Origin: Oscillospiraceae bacterium | GTDB taxonomy: Bacteria; Bacillota; Clostridia; Oscillospirales; Ruminococcaceae | Direction of reading: 5' to 3' | Assembly: GCA_017465665.1 (NCBI GenBank) | Contig: JAFTVU010000003.1 | Location: 38,171-102,170, forward strand | DNA: 64,000 nt | In this document: positions 8,151 through 15,526 of the stretch, piece by piece | Numbering within the stretch: the first letter of the stretch is position 1 | Layout: each line of letters starts with the position of its first letter | The notes under the pieces: model-generated | Seen by the model: the letters and a program-made list of their open reading frames with translations, nothing else | Told to the model about the DNA's origin: nothing | Databases searched by the model: none | Made by a program: the position numbers and the translations under genes

Positions 8151-8468
8151 TTACTGCAGGTCAAGATCCTCTATCAACCGCGCCACATCGCTCATGCCGT
8201 AAAGACGTATACCCTCTTCAAGAAGCTTCGCGTCTGTTGGATTGATATCCTCCATAGGCGCTGAGTACACCGCAACAGGCTCTGCCTCGCCCTCCTTGAA
8301 CAATGCTATTCCGCCCTCGTGAGCTTTGAGGATATAGCAGGCGGTCTCCTGAGCTATATCTGATACATCTGCCATGACTTCGTCCGTAAGCCCCGCCACA
8401 TAAGCCATACCAAAGCCTGCAATTACGATAGCCAGCAGAGCGCTGACAAATTTACCATATATCGACAT
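8151..8468 (-). CDS. Small exported protein of unknown function
   Basis: 105 residues: an N-terminal hydrophobic helix (about 8-27), then a soluble region with the pattern ETACYILKAHEGGIALFKEGEAEPV and a C-terminal acidic helix. This pattern (a single helix followed by Y-I-L-x-x-x-x-G-x-I-A-V/L-F) is seen in many short clostridial proteins, some of which are compared with the C-terminal domain of BofC; I do not assign a role. The ribosome site GGGAGGT is 5 nt or so from the ATG and is buried in a 10-bp hairpin (see 8475-8518). Confidence 0.6.
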   Translation of the reverse strand: MSIYGKFVSALLAIVIAGFGMAYVAGLTDEVMADVSDIAQETACYILKAHEGGIALFKEGEAEPVAVYSAPMEDINPTDAKLLEEGIRLYGMSDVARLIEDLDLQ

Positions 8469-8474
8469 TTTTAT

Positions 8475-8518
8475 ACCTCCCGTTATTTGTTGGCAGTAGT
8501 ATGCGGAAAACGGGAGGT
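8475..8518 (-). promoter_or_regulatory. Hairpin sequestering the ribosome-binding site
   Basis: On the minus strand ACCTCCCGTT (8518-8509) is perfectly complementary to AACGGGAGGT (8484-8475), with a 24-nt loop. The 3' arm contains the whole Shine-Dalgarno sequence of the gene starting at 8468. If transcription begins upstream, the RBS would be closed unless something opens the stem. Confidence 0.6.
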
Positions 8519-8546
8519 TTTATTCATAAATTGATACAAACATCAA

Positions 8547-8570
8547 ACCCCTGCGATTTCTCACAGGGGT
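8547..8570 (-). terminator. Probable terminator of the ABC exporter operon
   Basis: A 7-bp stem ACCCCTG/CAGGGGT is followed on the minus strand by TTGATGTTTGT. The rest of the 8469-8707 gap is AT-rich with a weak small hairpin at about 8624-8643 and no clear promoter. Confidence 0.55.
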
Positions 8571-8707
8571 CTGATGCTGGTTTGGTTGGTAATTATATGA
8601 AAAGGGATCGGTATCTGATTTAACTGAAGCTATTTCCTTCAGTGTTTATAGTATAACCCTTATCTTTGTATTTTATAAGTCTGTTTTGTGAAAGTTTTGT
8701 GAAGATA

Positions 8708-9373
8708 TTACACAGCTGTTGCATTTTGTTGCATAGCATGGAAATCGTACTTTTTATAGAAGATACGGCTGATAACGAATGCCAGCACGGAGGTTACCAC
8801 AGCAGTACCGATATAGATCAGCAGAGCTACCCAGAGCTCCATGCCAAAGCCGCTTTCCCATACAGTATGCGGTACAAACCCAAGAAGAAGTGCCGCGGGA
8901 ATATACGCATATATCATCACTATCATGCCCCATGTAATCTGCATGGATACCGTTCCGAGCAGTGTAAATATCGCACAAACGGGCGCGGACATTATCAGCA
9001 TATCAGAAATATGCTGGATATCTTGACCTGTCACAAGAATGAACACCGCATAGATGATATTCACCAGCACAGTGACACCTGTACCCAAAATTATATTGTA
9101 AACGGGTATGGAAAACCTCCGAAGCTCCTTTGAAATAGGCGAGGAGCGTATCAGTCTCGTGCCGCACATCTCTGCGCTGAGGAAAACACAGCCAAACATG
9201 GATACAAACATTGTACCAATGTGAGCCATCAGCTTGCATAAAAGATAATCCTCCGCCTGCATAGGCTCATGGAACACCATAACCAGCACGAGCAATGCTA
9301 CTCCGATAAGCGCGGGTATACCCATTCGCAAAGGCGAAAAAGAACGTCTGAAAAGGAACTTCAAGCCTGTCAT
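8708..9373 (-). CDS. ABC transporter membrane protein (second permease)
   Basis: 221 residues with about six membrane helices, acting as an ABC-2-like permease. The ATG at 9373 overlaps the stop codon of the upstream permease (ATGA), with GGAGGGA 8 nt upstream inside that gene; the longer frame starting at 9400 lacks a ribosome site. It has no domain I can name beyond its topology. Membership in the GntR-ATPase-permease-permease operon suggests an exporter of the Ytr/bacteriocin-resistance type. The substrate is unknown. Confidence 0.7.
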   Translation of the reverse strand: MTGLKFLFRRSFSPLRMGIPALIGVALLVLVMVFHEPMQAEDYLLCKLMAHIGTMFVSMFGCVFLSAEMCGTRLIRSSPISKELRRFSIPVYNIILGTGVTVLVNIIYAVFILVTGQDIQHISDMLIMSAPVCAIFTLLGTVSMQITWGMIVMIYAYIPAALLLGFVPHTVWESGFGMELWVALLIYIGTAVVTSVLAFVISRIFYKKYDFHAMQQNATAV

Positions 9374-10059
9374 TTGTCTTCCCTCCATTTCTTTTCGCAT
9401 TTCACCATAGAGAAGATGAAGCCTGCAACAGCAACAGCCACCGCAACCGCCAGAATGATATACATAATGTTTTCATTGATAAAAATATTATCATCTTCCT
9501 CTGCTGCGGAAGTAAAGCCTACCATGAAACCGACTACGCAGCACATAGGCATGATGGATATAAGCCTTGCAAGCTGTCCCTTGACAAAGCCTGTGAAATT
9601 AACTATGCCGATACCTGCAAAGCATATAGCAAGGGTAGCAACGGGAGAAAGCATAAGCTCCCCCACCCACTTACACATCAGCCATGTGATAAGCATAGCC
9701 ATAAAGCCCAGCGCAACAGCCATGATGTTCGATGCGATGATCGCTCTCTTGAAATGCTTTGAGCTGTCGCTTACGCTGTGGAGATACTTATAACCGGGAG
9801 TGGTGGGCATATTATAGGAATACATCGCGTTCAGCAGGAATACTCCCATCAGCGGCACCATTACAGTCATACCTGGGATAAAGGATGTGAAAAAGCCTGC
9901 AATAAAGCTCTCTGGTGCTTCCTCCAGTACATTGAGCGCACCAAAGCCCATCAAGCCAATAACGATATATATGCCACCGAAAAAGGCAAGTATCTGCAGC
10001 ATGGAGGTTATGGTATACTGCGCTGTAAACAGGCGCAATGAACGTAATACCTGTTTCAT
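9370..10059 (-). CDS. ABC transporter membrane protein (first permease)
   Basis: 229 residues with six predicted membrane helices, including a long Gly/Ala/Val-rich C-terminal one (LAVAVAVAVAGFIF). Its start overlaps the stop of the ATPase gene and its stop overlaps the start of the next permease, so the three genes are translationally coupled. A short acidic extracellular loop (AAEEDDN) precedes the last helix. It is probably paired with the 8708-9373 permease as a heterodimer. Confidence 0.7.
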   Translation of the reverse strand: MKQVLRSLRLFTAQYTITSMLQILAFFGGIYIVIGLMGFGALNVLEEAPESFIAGFFTSFIPGMTVMVPLMGVFLLNAMYSYNMPTTPGYKYLHSVSDSSKHFKRAIIASNIMAVALGFMAMLITWLMCKWVGELMLSPVATLAICFAGIGIVNFTGFVKGQLARLISIMPMCCVVGFMVGFTSAAEEDDNIFINENIMYIILAVAVAVAVAGFIFSMVKCEKKWREDK

Positions 10060-10940
10060 CGTGTCTCCTCCGCATACTTCAGCAGACCGATACTCAGCTG
10101 CTGGAGAGTAGGCGCTTCGCTGTCAACGCCGAGCTTTGCAAGCTCCTCGGTATGCTCAGCCAGAGCCAGTCCGTCAAACACTGTGCGGTTCTTGCTGTGG
10201 GACATGAGCAGGTGCTGCGCCTTGTCATAATCCTCTGCCGCGCCGCGTGCGATGATATACTTTTCCTTGAGCTCCTCAACAAAGCCCTGTTCGATTATCT
10301 TGCCGTTATCCATGAAGATCGCGTAATCTGCAGCGTTCTCCATATCCGCGATGTTGTGGGTGGAAAACAGTATGGACTTTTCGCCATCGCCGTCGTCAAG
10401 ATACTCTCTCATCCTGTCACACAGGCGGTCACGCATGAGTGGATCAAGAGAAGAGCCCGGCTCGTCAAGGATGAGCAGCTCGGTATCTCTTGCAAACACC
10501 GATGCAAGCGCAGTTCTCATACGGTTACCGTCAGACTGCTTGTACATCGGCTTTGCTTTCTTTGTATGCTCGCTGTCAACTTCAAGCTGCTCGCACAGCT
10601 GTGCAAACTTCTTTCTGTCAAAGCTCTTGTAGGCTATCTCCATGGAGATAGCGATATCCTTTGCTCTCCAGCCCTGAGGGAAGAAGCCGCTGCTGGCGCA
10701 GTAGCCAATCCTCTCGCGGATAGCGGGATCGTTGATGTCTTTCGACTGACCGAAATACTCCACCTCGCCCGATGTAGTGAGCGTCACTCCGCACAGCATA
10801 TCGATAAGTGTCGTCTTACCTGCGCCGTTTGCTCCGATAAGAGCAGTTGCAAAGCCCTTGGGCAGCTCAAAATCAAGTCCGCCCAGAGTGAATTTGCTGT
10901 ATTTCTTTGTCAGCCCTTTTGCTGTAAGAATACTGTCCAT
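10056..10940 (-). CDS. ABC transporter ATP-binding protein
   Basis: 294 residues. Walker A is GANGAGKT (residues 36-43), Walker B is ELLILDEP (about 154-161), and the switch His is in FSTHN. The signature motif is unusual: QSDGN instead of LSGGQ, a degeneration seen in some YtrB-like exporters. A C-terminal extension of about 90 residues follows the nucleotide-binding domain. Operon order (GntR regulator, small protein, ATPase, two permeases) matches cell-wall-stress or peptide exporters regulated by YtrA-type repressors. Confidence 0.88.
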   Translation of the reverse strand: MDSILTAKGLTKKYSKFTLGGLDFELPKGFATALIGANGAGKTTLIDMLCGVTLTTSGEVEYFGQSKDINDPAIRERIGYCASSGFFPQGWRAKDIAISMEIAYKSFDRKKFAQLCEQLEVDSEHTKKAKPMYKQSDGNRMRTALASVFARDTELLILDEPGSSLDPLMRDRLCDRMREYLDDGDGEKSILFSTHNIADMENAADYAIFMDNGKIIEQGFVEELKEKYIIARGAAEDYDKAQHLLMSHSKNRTVFDGLALAEHTEELAKLGVDSEAPTLQQLSIGLLKYAEETR

Positions 10941-10961
10941 ATAATTACTCCTGTTGTCCGT

Positions 10962-11189
10962 TTATTCTACTCTGTATACCTTAGCGCCTGCTTCAAAAGC
11001 AGCGTAAATCTTTTCAAGCTCTGCCATAGCGCTTTCCTCATCGGGATAAGAACCAATAATAATTGCACCAAATCCGCTTGTGCTGGCTGTCAACACAAAC
11101 TTGGCCTCCTTAGAGCCACCGATATTTCTTGTAACTTCAACTATCTTGCAATCGATAATACGCTTCTTATCCTGTGCCATTATCAACAT
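10962..11189 (-). CDS. Small protein of unknown function in the exporter operon
   Basis: 75 residues, soluble, alpha/beta pattern with a central GFGAIIIGSYPDEESAMAEL segment. It has no signal peptide and no motif I recognise. It lies between the GntR gene (14 nt away) and the ATPase gene (21 nt away), so it is expressed with them. The ATG at 11189 has AGAGGT 9 nt upstream. Confidence 0.6.
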   Translation of the reverse strand: MLIMAQDKKRIIDCKIVEVTRNIGGSKEAKFVLTASTSGFGAIIIGSYPDEESAMAELEKIYAAFEAGAKVYRVE

Positions 11190-11203
11190 AACTTATATAC
11201 CTC

Positions 11204-11572
11204 TCAATCGATATCATAAAGAATATTAATCATGCTTACCAGCTCATCTCTGCTGGTTCCTGCAAGCTTCGCCGATTCAATGGCGTTCTGCAGATGCTGT
11301 TCAAGCAGCCTTAAATGCTGCTCCTTGACCATCTCTCTGTCCTGTGGATTCACGATATACCCCTTTCCCTGAACAGGAGCTATAAGCCCCTCCTCCGCAA
11401 GCTGCTCATACGCTTTCATCGTGGTGATGACGCTTATCTTCAGATCACGCGCAAGACCTCTTATAGACGGAAGATAATCCCCCTCCGAAAGTCTGCCGTT
11501 CATGATATCCTCTTTAAACTGGCTTGCTATCTGCTTATAGATCGGGATATCGGAATTTTGCAATATCTTCAA
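11204..11572 (-). CDS. GntR-family repressor, YtrA/YhcF-like
   Basis: 122 residues: a winged helix-turn-helix (about 1-75, with IYKQIASQFKEDIMNGRL and LPSIRGLARDLKIS then TTMKAYEQLAEEGLI) and a short helical dimerisation tail instead of a large effector domain, as in the YtrA subfamily. It heads the ABC exporter operon and very likely represses it through the perfect palindrome over its own -10 box (11615-11628). Confidence 0.88.
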   Translation of the reverse strand: MKILQNSDIPIYKQIASQFKEDIMNGRLSEGDYLPSIRGLARDLKISVITTMKAYEQLAEEGLIAPVQGKGYIVNPQDREMVKEQHLRLLEQHLQNAIESAKLAGTSRDELVSMINILYDID

Positions 11573-11614
11573 ACACTGACCTCCTTTCTGCGTAGGTGTT
11601 TATGTGTTGTATAT

Positions 11615-11645
11615 ACAGTATATACTGTTTTATCCGATTTGTCAA
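11615..11645 (-). promoter_or_regulatory. Promoter with overlapping palindromic operator
   Basis: On the minus strand TTGACA (11645-11640) and TATACT (11622-11617) are 17 nt apart. A perfect 14-bp palindrome, ACAGTATATACTGT, spans 11615-11628 and covers the -10. This is the expected position for the GntR repressor encoded directly downstream. Confidence 0.82.
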
Positions 11646-11659
11646 GGGGTATTTAAGAA

Positions 11660-11702
11660 TTTTTTTTAAAAAATTTACCCTATCCTGATTTCGGGATAGG
11701 GT
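11660..11702 (-). terminator. Intrinsic terminator of the 11715 gene
   Basis: On the minus strand a stem ACCCTATCC/GGATAGGGT with an 8-nt loop (11702-11677) runs into AAATTTTTT. Confidence 0.85.
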
Positions 11703-11714
11703 AACAGTATGATC

Positions 11715-12599
11715 TCATGCTGTCGAACAGCTGTCATGATATATCCTTGCCGCATGGCACATTGCCTGAACATTCGCACCTGCAATATTACTCCAGCCGT
11801 GCTGCTTATTGCCCATTGCAACCAGATCAACACATCCGCCGCCTGAGAAGAATACGGTATAAAGATCGTAGAAGCTGCTGTCGCCGTAATATGTATCGGT
11901 AGTCAGCTCAGTATCCAGAAGCGCGTCAAGTCCGTCTGTAATTACCTCTGTTTTCTTTACAACGCCGCCGAATTCCGTTCTGCGGTATACCGCCGCAACA
12001 GGCTCAGCCACAAAGGTCGGGTCGGGGATGTTGCATTCTCCCAGACACACCACGCTTGCGCCGTACATATCCGTGCCCACTCTGCCGTTCAGACCGTCAG
12101 CGTCCGCACCCCTGTCGCTTGCATTAAGACTGCCACACTCCGCGATATACAAGGTAGAGCCGTTCATGCAGGTGAACGTGCCGTTAGTCACCGAAATATC
12201 ACCGTAGCACAGGATAGTTCCGCTCAGATATGTGCTGAGCTTATCGATAACAAGCCTGCCGCCATCCTCTATGTATATATCACCGCGGATATCCGCGCCG
12301 CCTGTCAGCTTCAGCGTATTTCCTGCAGGAATTACAAGGCTCTCATTCTCTTTAAGCACAAAGCAGTTCTTGATAGTTCTGCTCTTTTTCAGTACGGGGA
12401 CTTTTATATCCGCCCAATCATCCACCACTGTATAATACAGATTGCTCTTTATATGTACCAGTCCGCGCTTCTCCGCCGCCTGACCCCACACGATGGGCGC
12501 AGGCTCCGCCGAGGAAGCCGCGGTAGTTTCCGCAGCCGCCGTAAGCGACATTCCTGCCGCCATGATACAAGCTATCAATAATGAAATGGACTTTTTCAT
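11715..12599 (-). CDS. Exported protein with beta-helix-like core, unknown function
   Basis: 294 residues with a clean signal peptide (residues 1-23, ending AAA-E). A region of about 90 residues (80-170) has regular short strands and Gly/Asn turns (GNTLKLTGGADIRGDIYIEDGGRLVID), the pattern of a right-handed beta-helix or polymer-forming domain. The C-terminal part contains four scattered cysteines and a Gly-Gly-Gly turn. I do not recognise a named family. It has its own terminator and probably its own promoter (12600-12680), so it is separate from the upstream sigma operon. Confidence 0.6.
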   Translation of the reverse strand: MKKSISLLIACIMAAGMSLTAAAETTAASSAEPAPIVWGQAAEKRGLVHIKSNLYYTVVDDWADIKVPVLKKSRTIKNCFVLKENESLVIPAGNTLKLTGGADIRGDIYIEDGGRLVIDKLSTYLSGTILCYGDISVTNGTFTCMNGSTLYIAECGSLNASDRGADADGLNGRVGTDMYGASVVCLGECNIPDPTFVAEPVAAVYRRTEFGGVVKKTEVITDGLDALLDTELTTDTYYGDSSFYDLYTVFFSGGGCVDLVAMGNKQHGWSNIAGANVQAMCHAARIYHDSCSTA

Positions 12600-12630
12600 G
12601 TGAATGCTCCTTTCAGCGTTTTGTTATAAT

Positions 12631-12653
12631 ATATACCGATAAAATATACCGAT
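12631..12653 (-). repeat. Two direct repeats in the 11715 gene promoter region
   Basis: ATATACCGAT occurs at 12631-12640 and again at 12644-12653 (read as ATCGGTATAT on the minus strand), 13 bp apart, about 30-55 bp before the start codon. They are good candidates for a regulator or alternative sigma factor site. I do not see a convincing SigA -35 here. Confidence 0.4.
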
Positions 12654-12739
12654 GGTCGCGCTCAGATAATAATAGCTTTCTTTTATTTGATTTCATGGCT
12701 TTTGTCCTTTCTGTAATGTAATATAGACGAGGCAATATA

Positions 12740-12763
12740 CCCCCGCAGGATATACCGCGGGGG
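12740..12763 (-). terminator. GC-rich hairpin ending the small-protein operon
   Basis: A 7-bp stem CCCCCGC/GCGGGGG with a 10-nt loop lies 17 nt after the stop of the 12780 gene. The T content downstream is modest. It resembles the hairpin at 15485-15512. Confidence 0.55.
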
Positions 12764-12779
12764 ATACATATTATACACC

Positions 12780-13271
12780 CTATTCAACAAGGATAAAATC
12801 GCCGTCCACCGAGCCCCATGAAATAGTGTTTTCGGCAGCGTATTCATAGCCATATCCACTCTCGCCGCTCCATGAAACAAGAATGCCTGTATAATCCAAA
12901 TCAGGAAAATATATTGCGGTATACTCAGTAGGCGTTTTGTATTCAGGACCATAATTTTCGATTATCTCCGCGATGTCTTCATCCGTAAGACTTGGATCAT
13001 CGCTTTTAAAATGCTGTGCCACCTCGTCAAAAGAAATATTCAGTAGCTGAATAGTTTTGTCCTCTGTAACTTCTATGCGGAAATCAGAAGTAGTGTCACC
13101 CTCGTAATAATAAGTTCCTACAGGTATATCCACGTGTATCTCCTTGTCCTCCGCCAATTGCTGAGCGTCAGAGGCATTGCCTTTGAGCACGATCACTGCA
13201 GCGGCAGTCAGACCTACTACGCATACCGCGCCTATAGCAGTTGATATTATTGAACGTTTTGATATTGTCAT
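12780..13271 (-). CDS. Membrane-anchored protein of unknown function
   Basis: 163 residues from the ATG at 13271, chosen because AGGAGG lies 8 nt upstream within the end of the previous gene; the longer frame from 13313 has no ribosome site. One N-terminal membrane helix (about 8-30) is followed by an acidic exported domain rich in Tyr and Asp with strand patterns (VDIPVGTYYYEGD, YTAIYFPDLDYTGILVSW). Overlap with the upstream gene suggests coupling. It is the last gene of the second sigma operon. Confidence 0.6.
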   Translation of the reverse strand: MTISKRSIISTAIGAVCVVGLTAAAVIVLKGNASDAQQLAEDKEIHVDIPVGTYYYEGDTTSDFRIEVTEDKTIQLLNISFDEVAQHFKSDDPSLTDEDIAEIIENYGPEYKTPTEYTAIYFPDLDYTGILVSWSGESGYGYEYAAENTISWGSVDGDFILVE

Positions 13272-13290
13272 TGTGGTGTCCTCCTTCAAC

Positions 13291-13692
13291 TCACTTGACA
13301 TAGGAGTGAGCATTTGCAGTAATAGATATTACATTGCTTACCGTATTCACTGTACCTATTGCTATAAAATGATTTATATAGGTATTTTCACTATAATTTC
13401 CTAAGCTGTCGCATGTTCTGATTTTTGTAGATGATACCGAAAATCTTGTAGCATCAATAAGACCTGTTGTACATATACCTCTCACATATTTTCCTGAAAT
13501 ATCGTAAAATGCATTTAAGTAAATCTGTCCTACACTAATTCCAATTACACCTTCATCATTAACTGCGTCATGATAATAACCATGATACCTGGCATTGTCA
13601 ATGATGACTTCGGCGAAAGCGTTAGTGCCACATACAGCCACAAGAATAGCAGCCGTGATTAACGCTACAAATTTTCTGCTTAACTGTTTCAT
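13291..13692 (-). CDS. Small secreted protein, unknown function
   Basis: 133 residues with a signal peptide (1-28, AFA-E). The mature part is beta-rich with two cysteines (ICTTG and RTCDS) about 20 residues apart that could form a disulphide. It lies 10 nt after the similar-sized secreted protein gene at 13703 and overlaps the start of the next gene's ribosome site. No recognised domain. Confidence 0.6.
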   Translation of the reverse strand: MKQLSRKFVALITAAILVAVCGTNAFAEVIIDNARYHGYYHDAVNDEGVIGISVGQIYLNAFYDISGKYVRGICTTGLIDATRFSVSSTKIRTCDSLGNYSENTYINHFIAIGTVNTVSNVISITANAHSYVK

Positions 13693-13702
13693 AAATTCCT
13701 CC

Positions 13703-14104
13703 TCAAATTTCCTTTTCCGCGCTGTAAACCGTAATGGTTTCAGTCTCGCCGTCTGCTGTTACTTCAAAAACTGTCTTTACACGGTATGTGCCGCTTTCAA
13801 GATTGCTTACCTTGCCCGTAAGCGTTGCAGTACTGCCGTTGACAGTTTTTGTGCGTGTACCGCCAATAGTTTCCCAAGTCCACAGGAATCCATCCTTTTC
13901 AAGGGTTTGGGTTATTACTATTTTTGTAGTACTGCCGCTATCATCTTTATAGGTACTTGTACAGGTTGCTGTTGTACCGGATATAACCAGTGAACTTGTT
14001 CTGATAGCTGAGCCCAAAGCAAACGTTCCTGCTTCAGCAAACGCTGACGCACCAAAAGCAAATACCATAACTATGGTAACAGCCAAAGATAAAAGCTTCT
14101 TCAT
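13703..14104 (-). CDS. Small secreted protein, unknown function
   Basis: 133 residues with signal peptide MKKLLSLAVTIVMVFAFGAS then AFA. The mature part is Thr/Ser-rich and almost all beta strand, looking like a single Ig-like or beta-sandwich domain (TLEKDGFLWTWETIGGTRTK). It starts 87 nt after the anti-sigma gene; no strong promoter is seen in the gap, so it is probably read from the sigma operon promoter. Likely an envelope product of the stress system, by context only. Confidence 0.6.
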   Translation of the reverse strand: MKKLLSLAVTIVMVFAFGASAFAEAGTFALGSAIRTSSLVISGTTATCTSTYKDDSGSTTKIVITQTLEKDGFLWTWETIGGTRTKTVNGSTATLTGKVSNLESGTYRVKTVFEVTADGETETITVYSAEKEI

Positions 14105-14191
14105 TTTCTCACCGCCTTTCTTTTTTGAGGTCTCCCTCTATATCGTAAACAGCGGTTATAAAATGAGCATTACATATTTTTATAAAATATT

Positions 14192-14890
14192 TTAACTTTC
14201 GACTTTTTGTACAGCTTCAGCCAGTGAAATTAGTTCATTTTTACTAATTTCATATCCCGAAATATAAAATACATATTTGTCGGTAGACCATATAACAGCA
14301 TGGGTATTATTGTATGTTTCAAAATATATTCCTTGATATCCATTTATTACGATCTCCGTGGGCTGTACAATTGCATTTTCAGTGTTCAGGAATAACTGTT
14401 CGCTAAATTCTTTTGTTGTTTGTGAAAATGTAATTGAAATCGTAATATCACCATTTGGCTTGGAATAATTGACCATATTACAGTATTCGTGCTGTAAAAT
14501 GACTTCAAAATCATACCCACTCATATCCGCACCTATCCTGTATTCCTCTTCAAGAGTTTCAGGTGAATTTTCAATATCTGTGATATAAAGCATAGAATAA
14601 AGTGAGTTATCTTCAATTCTGTAATTCTCCCACAGCTTGTACACGGCAAACGTAGCGCCTGTGAGAAGCGCTGCAAGAATTATAACAAGCATTGCGGCAG
14701 TTATTGCCCGCTTTAACGGAATGCGCCTGCCTTGCAATTCAAAGACAGGCGGCGTGTATAAAAGCCTTTTCATTTTTTTGTTGAAGCGCAGGGAAAACCT
14801 ATGATCGGATATCTTCTGATATTCAGCTATCTCCCAAGTAAGAAAGTCCTGTAGAGCCATTGCGAAGATATCCTGTTCATTCATGTTCAT
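14192..14890 (-). CDS. Anti-sigma factor-like protein with DUF4367-type domain
   Basis: 232 residues: a cytoplasmic head (about 1-60) that should bind the sigma factor, one membrane helix (about 62-84) and an extracellular domain whose ending (IVINGYQGIYFETYNNTHAVIWSTDKYVFYISGY) fits the DUF4367 family found in anti-sigma partners of Clostridia. It overlaps the sigma gene by 14 nt, as usual for such pairs. Confidence 0.75.
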   Translation of the reverse strand: MNMNEQDIFAMALQDFLTWEIAEYQKISDHRFSLRFNKKMKRLLYTPPVFELQGRRIPLKRAITAAMLVIILAALLTGATFAVYKLWENYRIEDNSLYSMLYITDIENSPETLEEEYRIGADMSGYDFEVILQHEYCNMVNYSKPNGDITISITFSQTTKEFSEQLFLNTENAIVQPTEIVINGYQGIYFETYNNTHAVIWSTDKYVFYISGYEISKNELISLAEAVQKVES

Positions 14891-15410
14891 TCTCCTTATC
14901 CATTTTTCTTAAAAGCTTCCTCGCCCTCATCAAAGAGACCCGCACAGTGTTGATGTTCATATCCAGCATTTCGGATATCTCCTTTTCGGTCAGTCTGTAA
15001 GCATAATACAGCGTTGCGACATTTTTCAGCGCAGGAGAGAGCTTTCTGACATTCTCCAGTACATTTTCGTAACTGAGCCTGATCTCTGCTTCAGCTTCCA
15101 CATCCTCTGAGGATGGAGTATTTTCGTCAAGCTCCTCCGTTTTACTGCTATGCTTGAGCATATTGAGTGCAATGCCCCTTACTATAATAACAAGGTAGGA
15201 TACATTTTCATTACATGAATAACTGCGGAATTTATTCAAATTTTTTATCACTCTTAAAAAAGCCTCATGAACAGCGTCCTCCGCAAGCTCCGAGTTATGC
15301 AATATCGAAACAGCAGTCTTGAACATAAGCTGCCTGTATTCATTATAAATAAACTCTACCAGATCTTTTTCTTCTTCTGATCCTACAGCAGAAAGCAGAA
15401 AGGAAAGCAC
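14877..15410 (-). CDS. ECF-type RNA polymerase sigma factor
   Basis: 177 residues. Region 2 (ELAEDAVHEAFLRVIKNLNKF) and region 4 (YYAYRLTEKEISEMLDMNINTVRVSLMRARKLLRKM) are clear. The start is GTG at 15410 with GGTGA 7 nt upstream. It is followed by an overlapping anti-sigma gene and three genes for exported or membrane proteins. Its own promoter is a normal SigA type (15447-15475), so it is not visibly autoregulated at the DNA level. Confidence 0.88.
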   Translation of the reverse strand: MLSFLLSAVGSEEEKDLVEFIYNEYRQLMFKTAVSILHNSELAEDAVHEAFLRVIKNLNKFRSYSCNENVSYLVIIVRGIALNMLKHSSKTEELDENTPSSEDVEAEAEIRLSYENVLENVRKLSPALKNVATLYYAYRLTEKEISEMLDMNINTVRVSLMRARKLLRKMDKENEHE

Positions 15411-15446
15411 AGATGATCACCGCCGTTTTATATACTATATACATTC

Positions 15447-15475
15447 ATTATAATACCGACAGTTCATTTTTGCAA
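15447..15475 (-). promoter_or_regulatory. SigA promoter of the second sigma operon
   Basis: On the minus strand TTGCAA (15475-15470), 17 nt, TATAAT (15452-15447), about 37 bp before the GTG start. Confidence 0.75.
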
Positions 15476-15484
15476 CACAAAATT

Positions 15485-15512
15485 GACCCCTGCAGGATAT
15501 CCCGCAGGGGTC
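15485..15512 (-). terminator. Terminator after the GH130 gene
   Basis: A 9-bp stem GACCCCTGC/GCAGGGGTC with a 10-nt loop is followed on the minus strand by AATTTTGTG. Confidence 0.75.
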
Positions 15513-15526
15513 GGAGGTTTATTTGA

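Noticed and set aside
12683-12952. An 89-codon frame on the minus strand
   Set aside because: It overlaps the end of the better supported 12780-13271 gene in another frame and covers its terminator hairpin.
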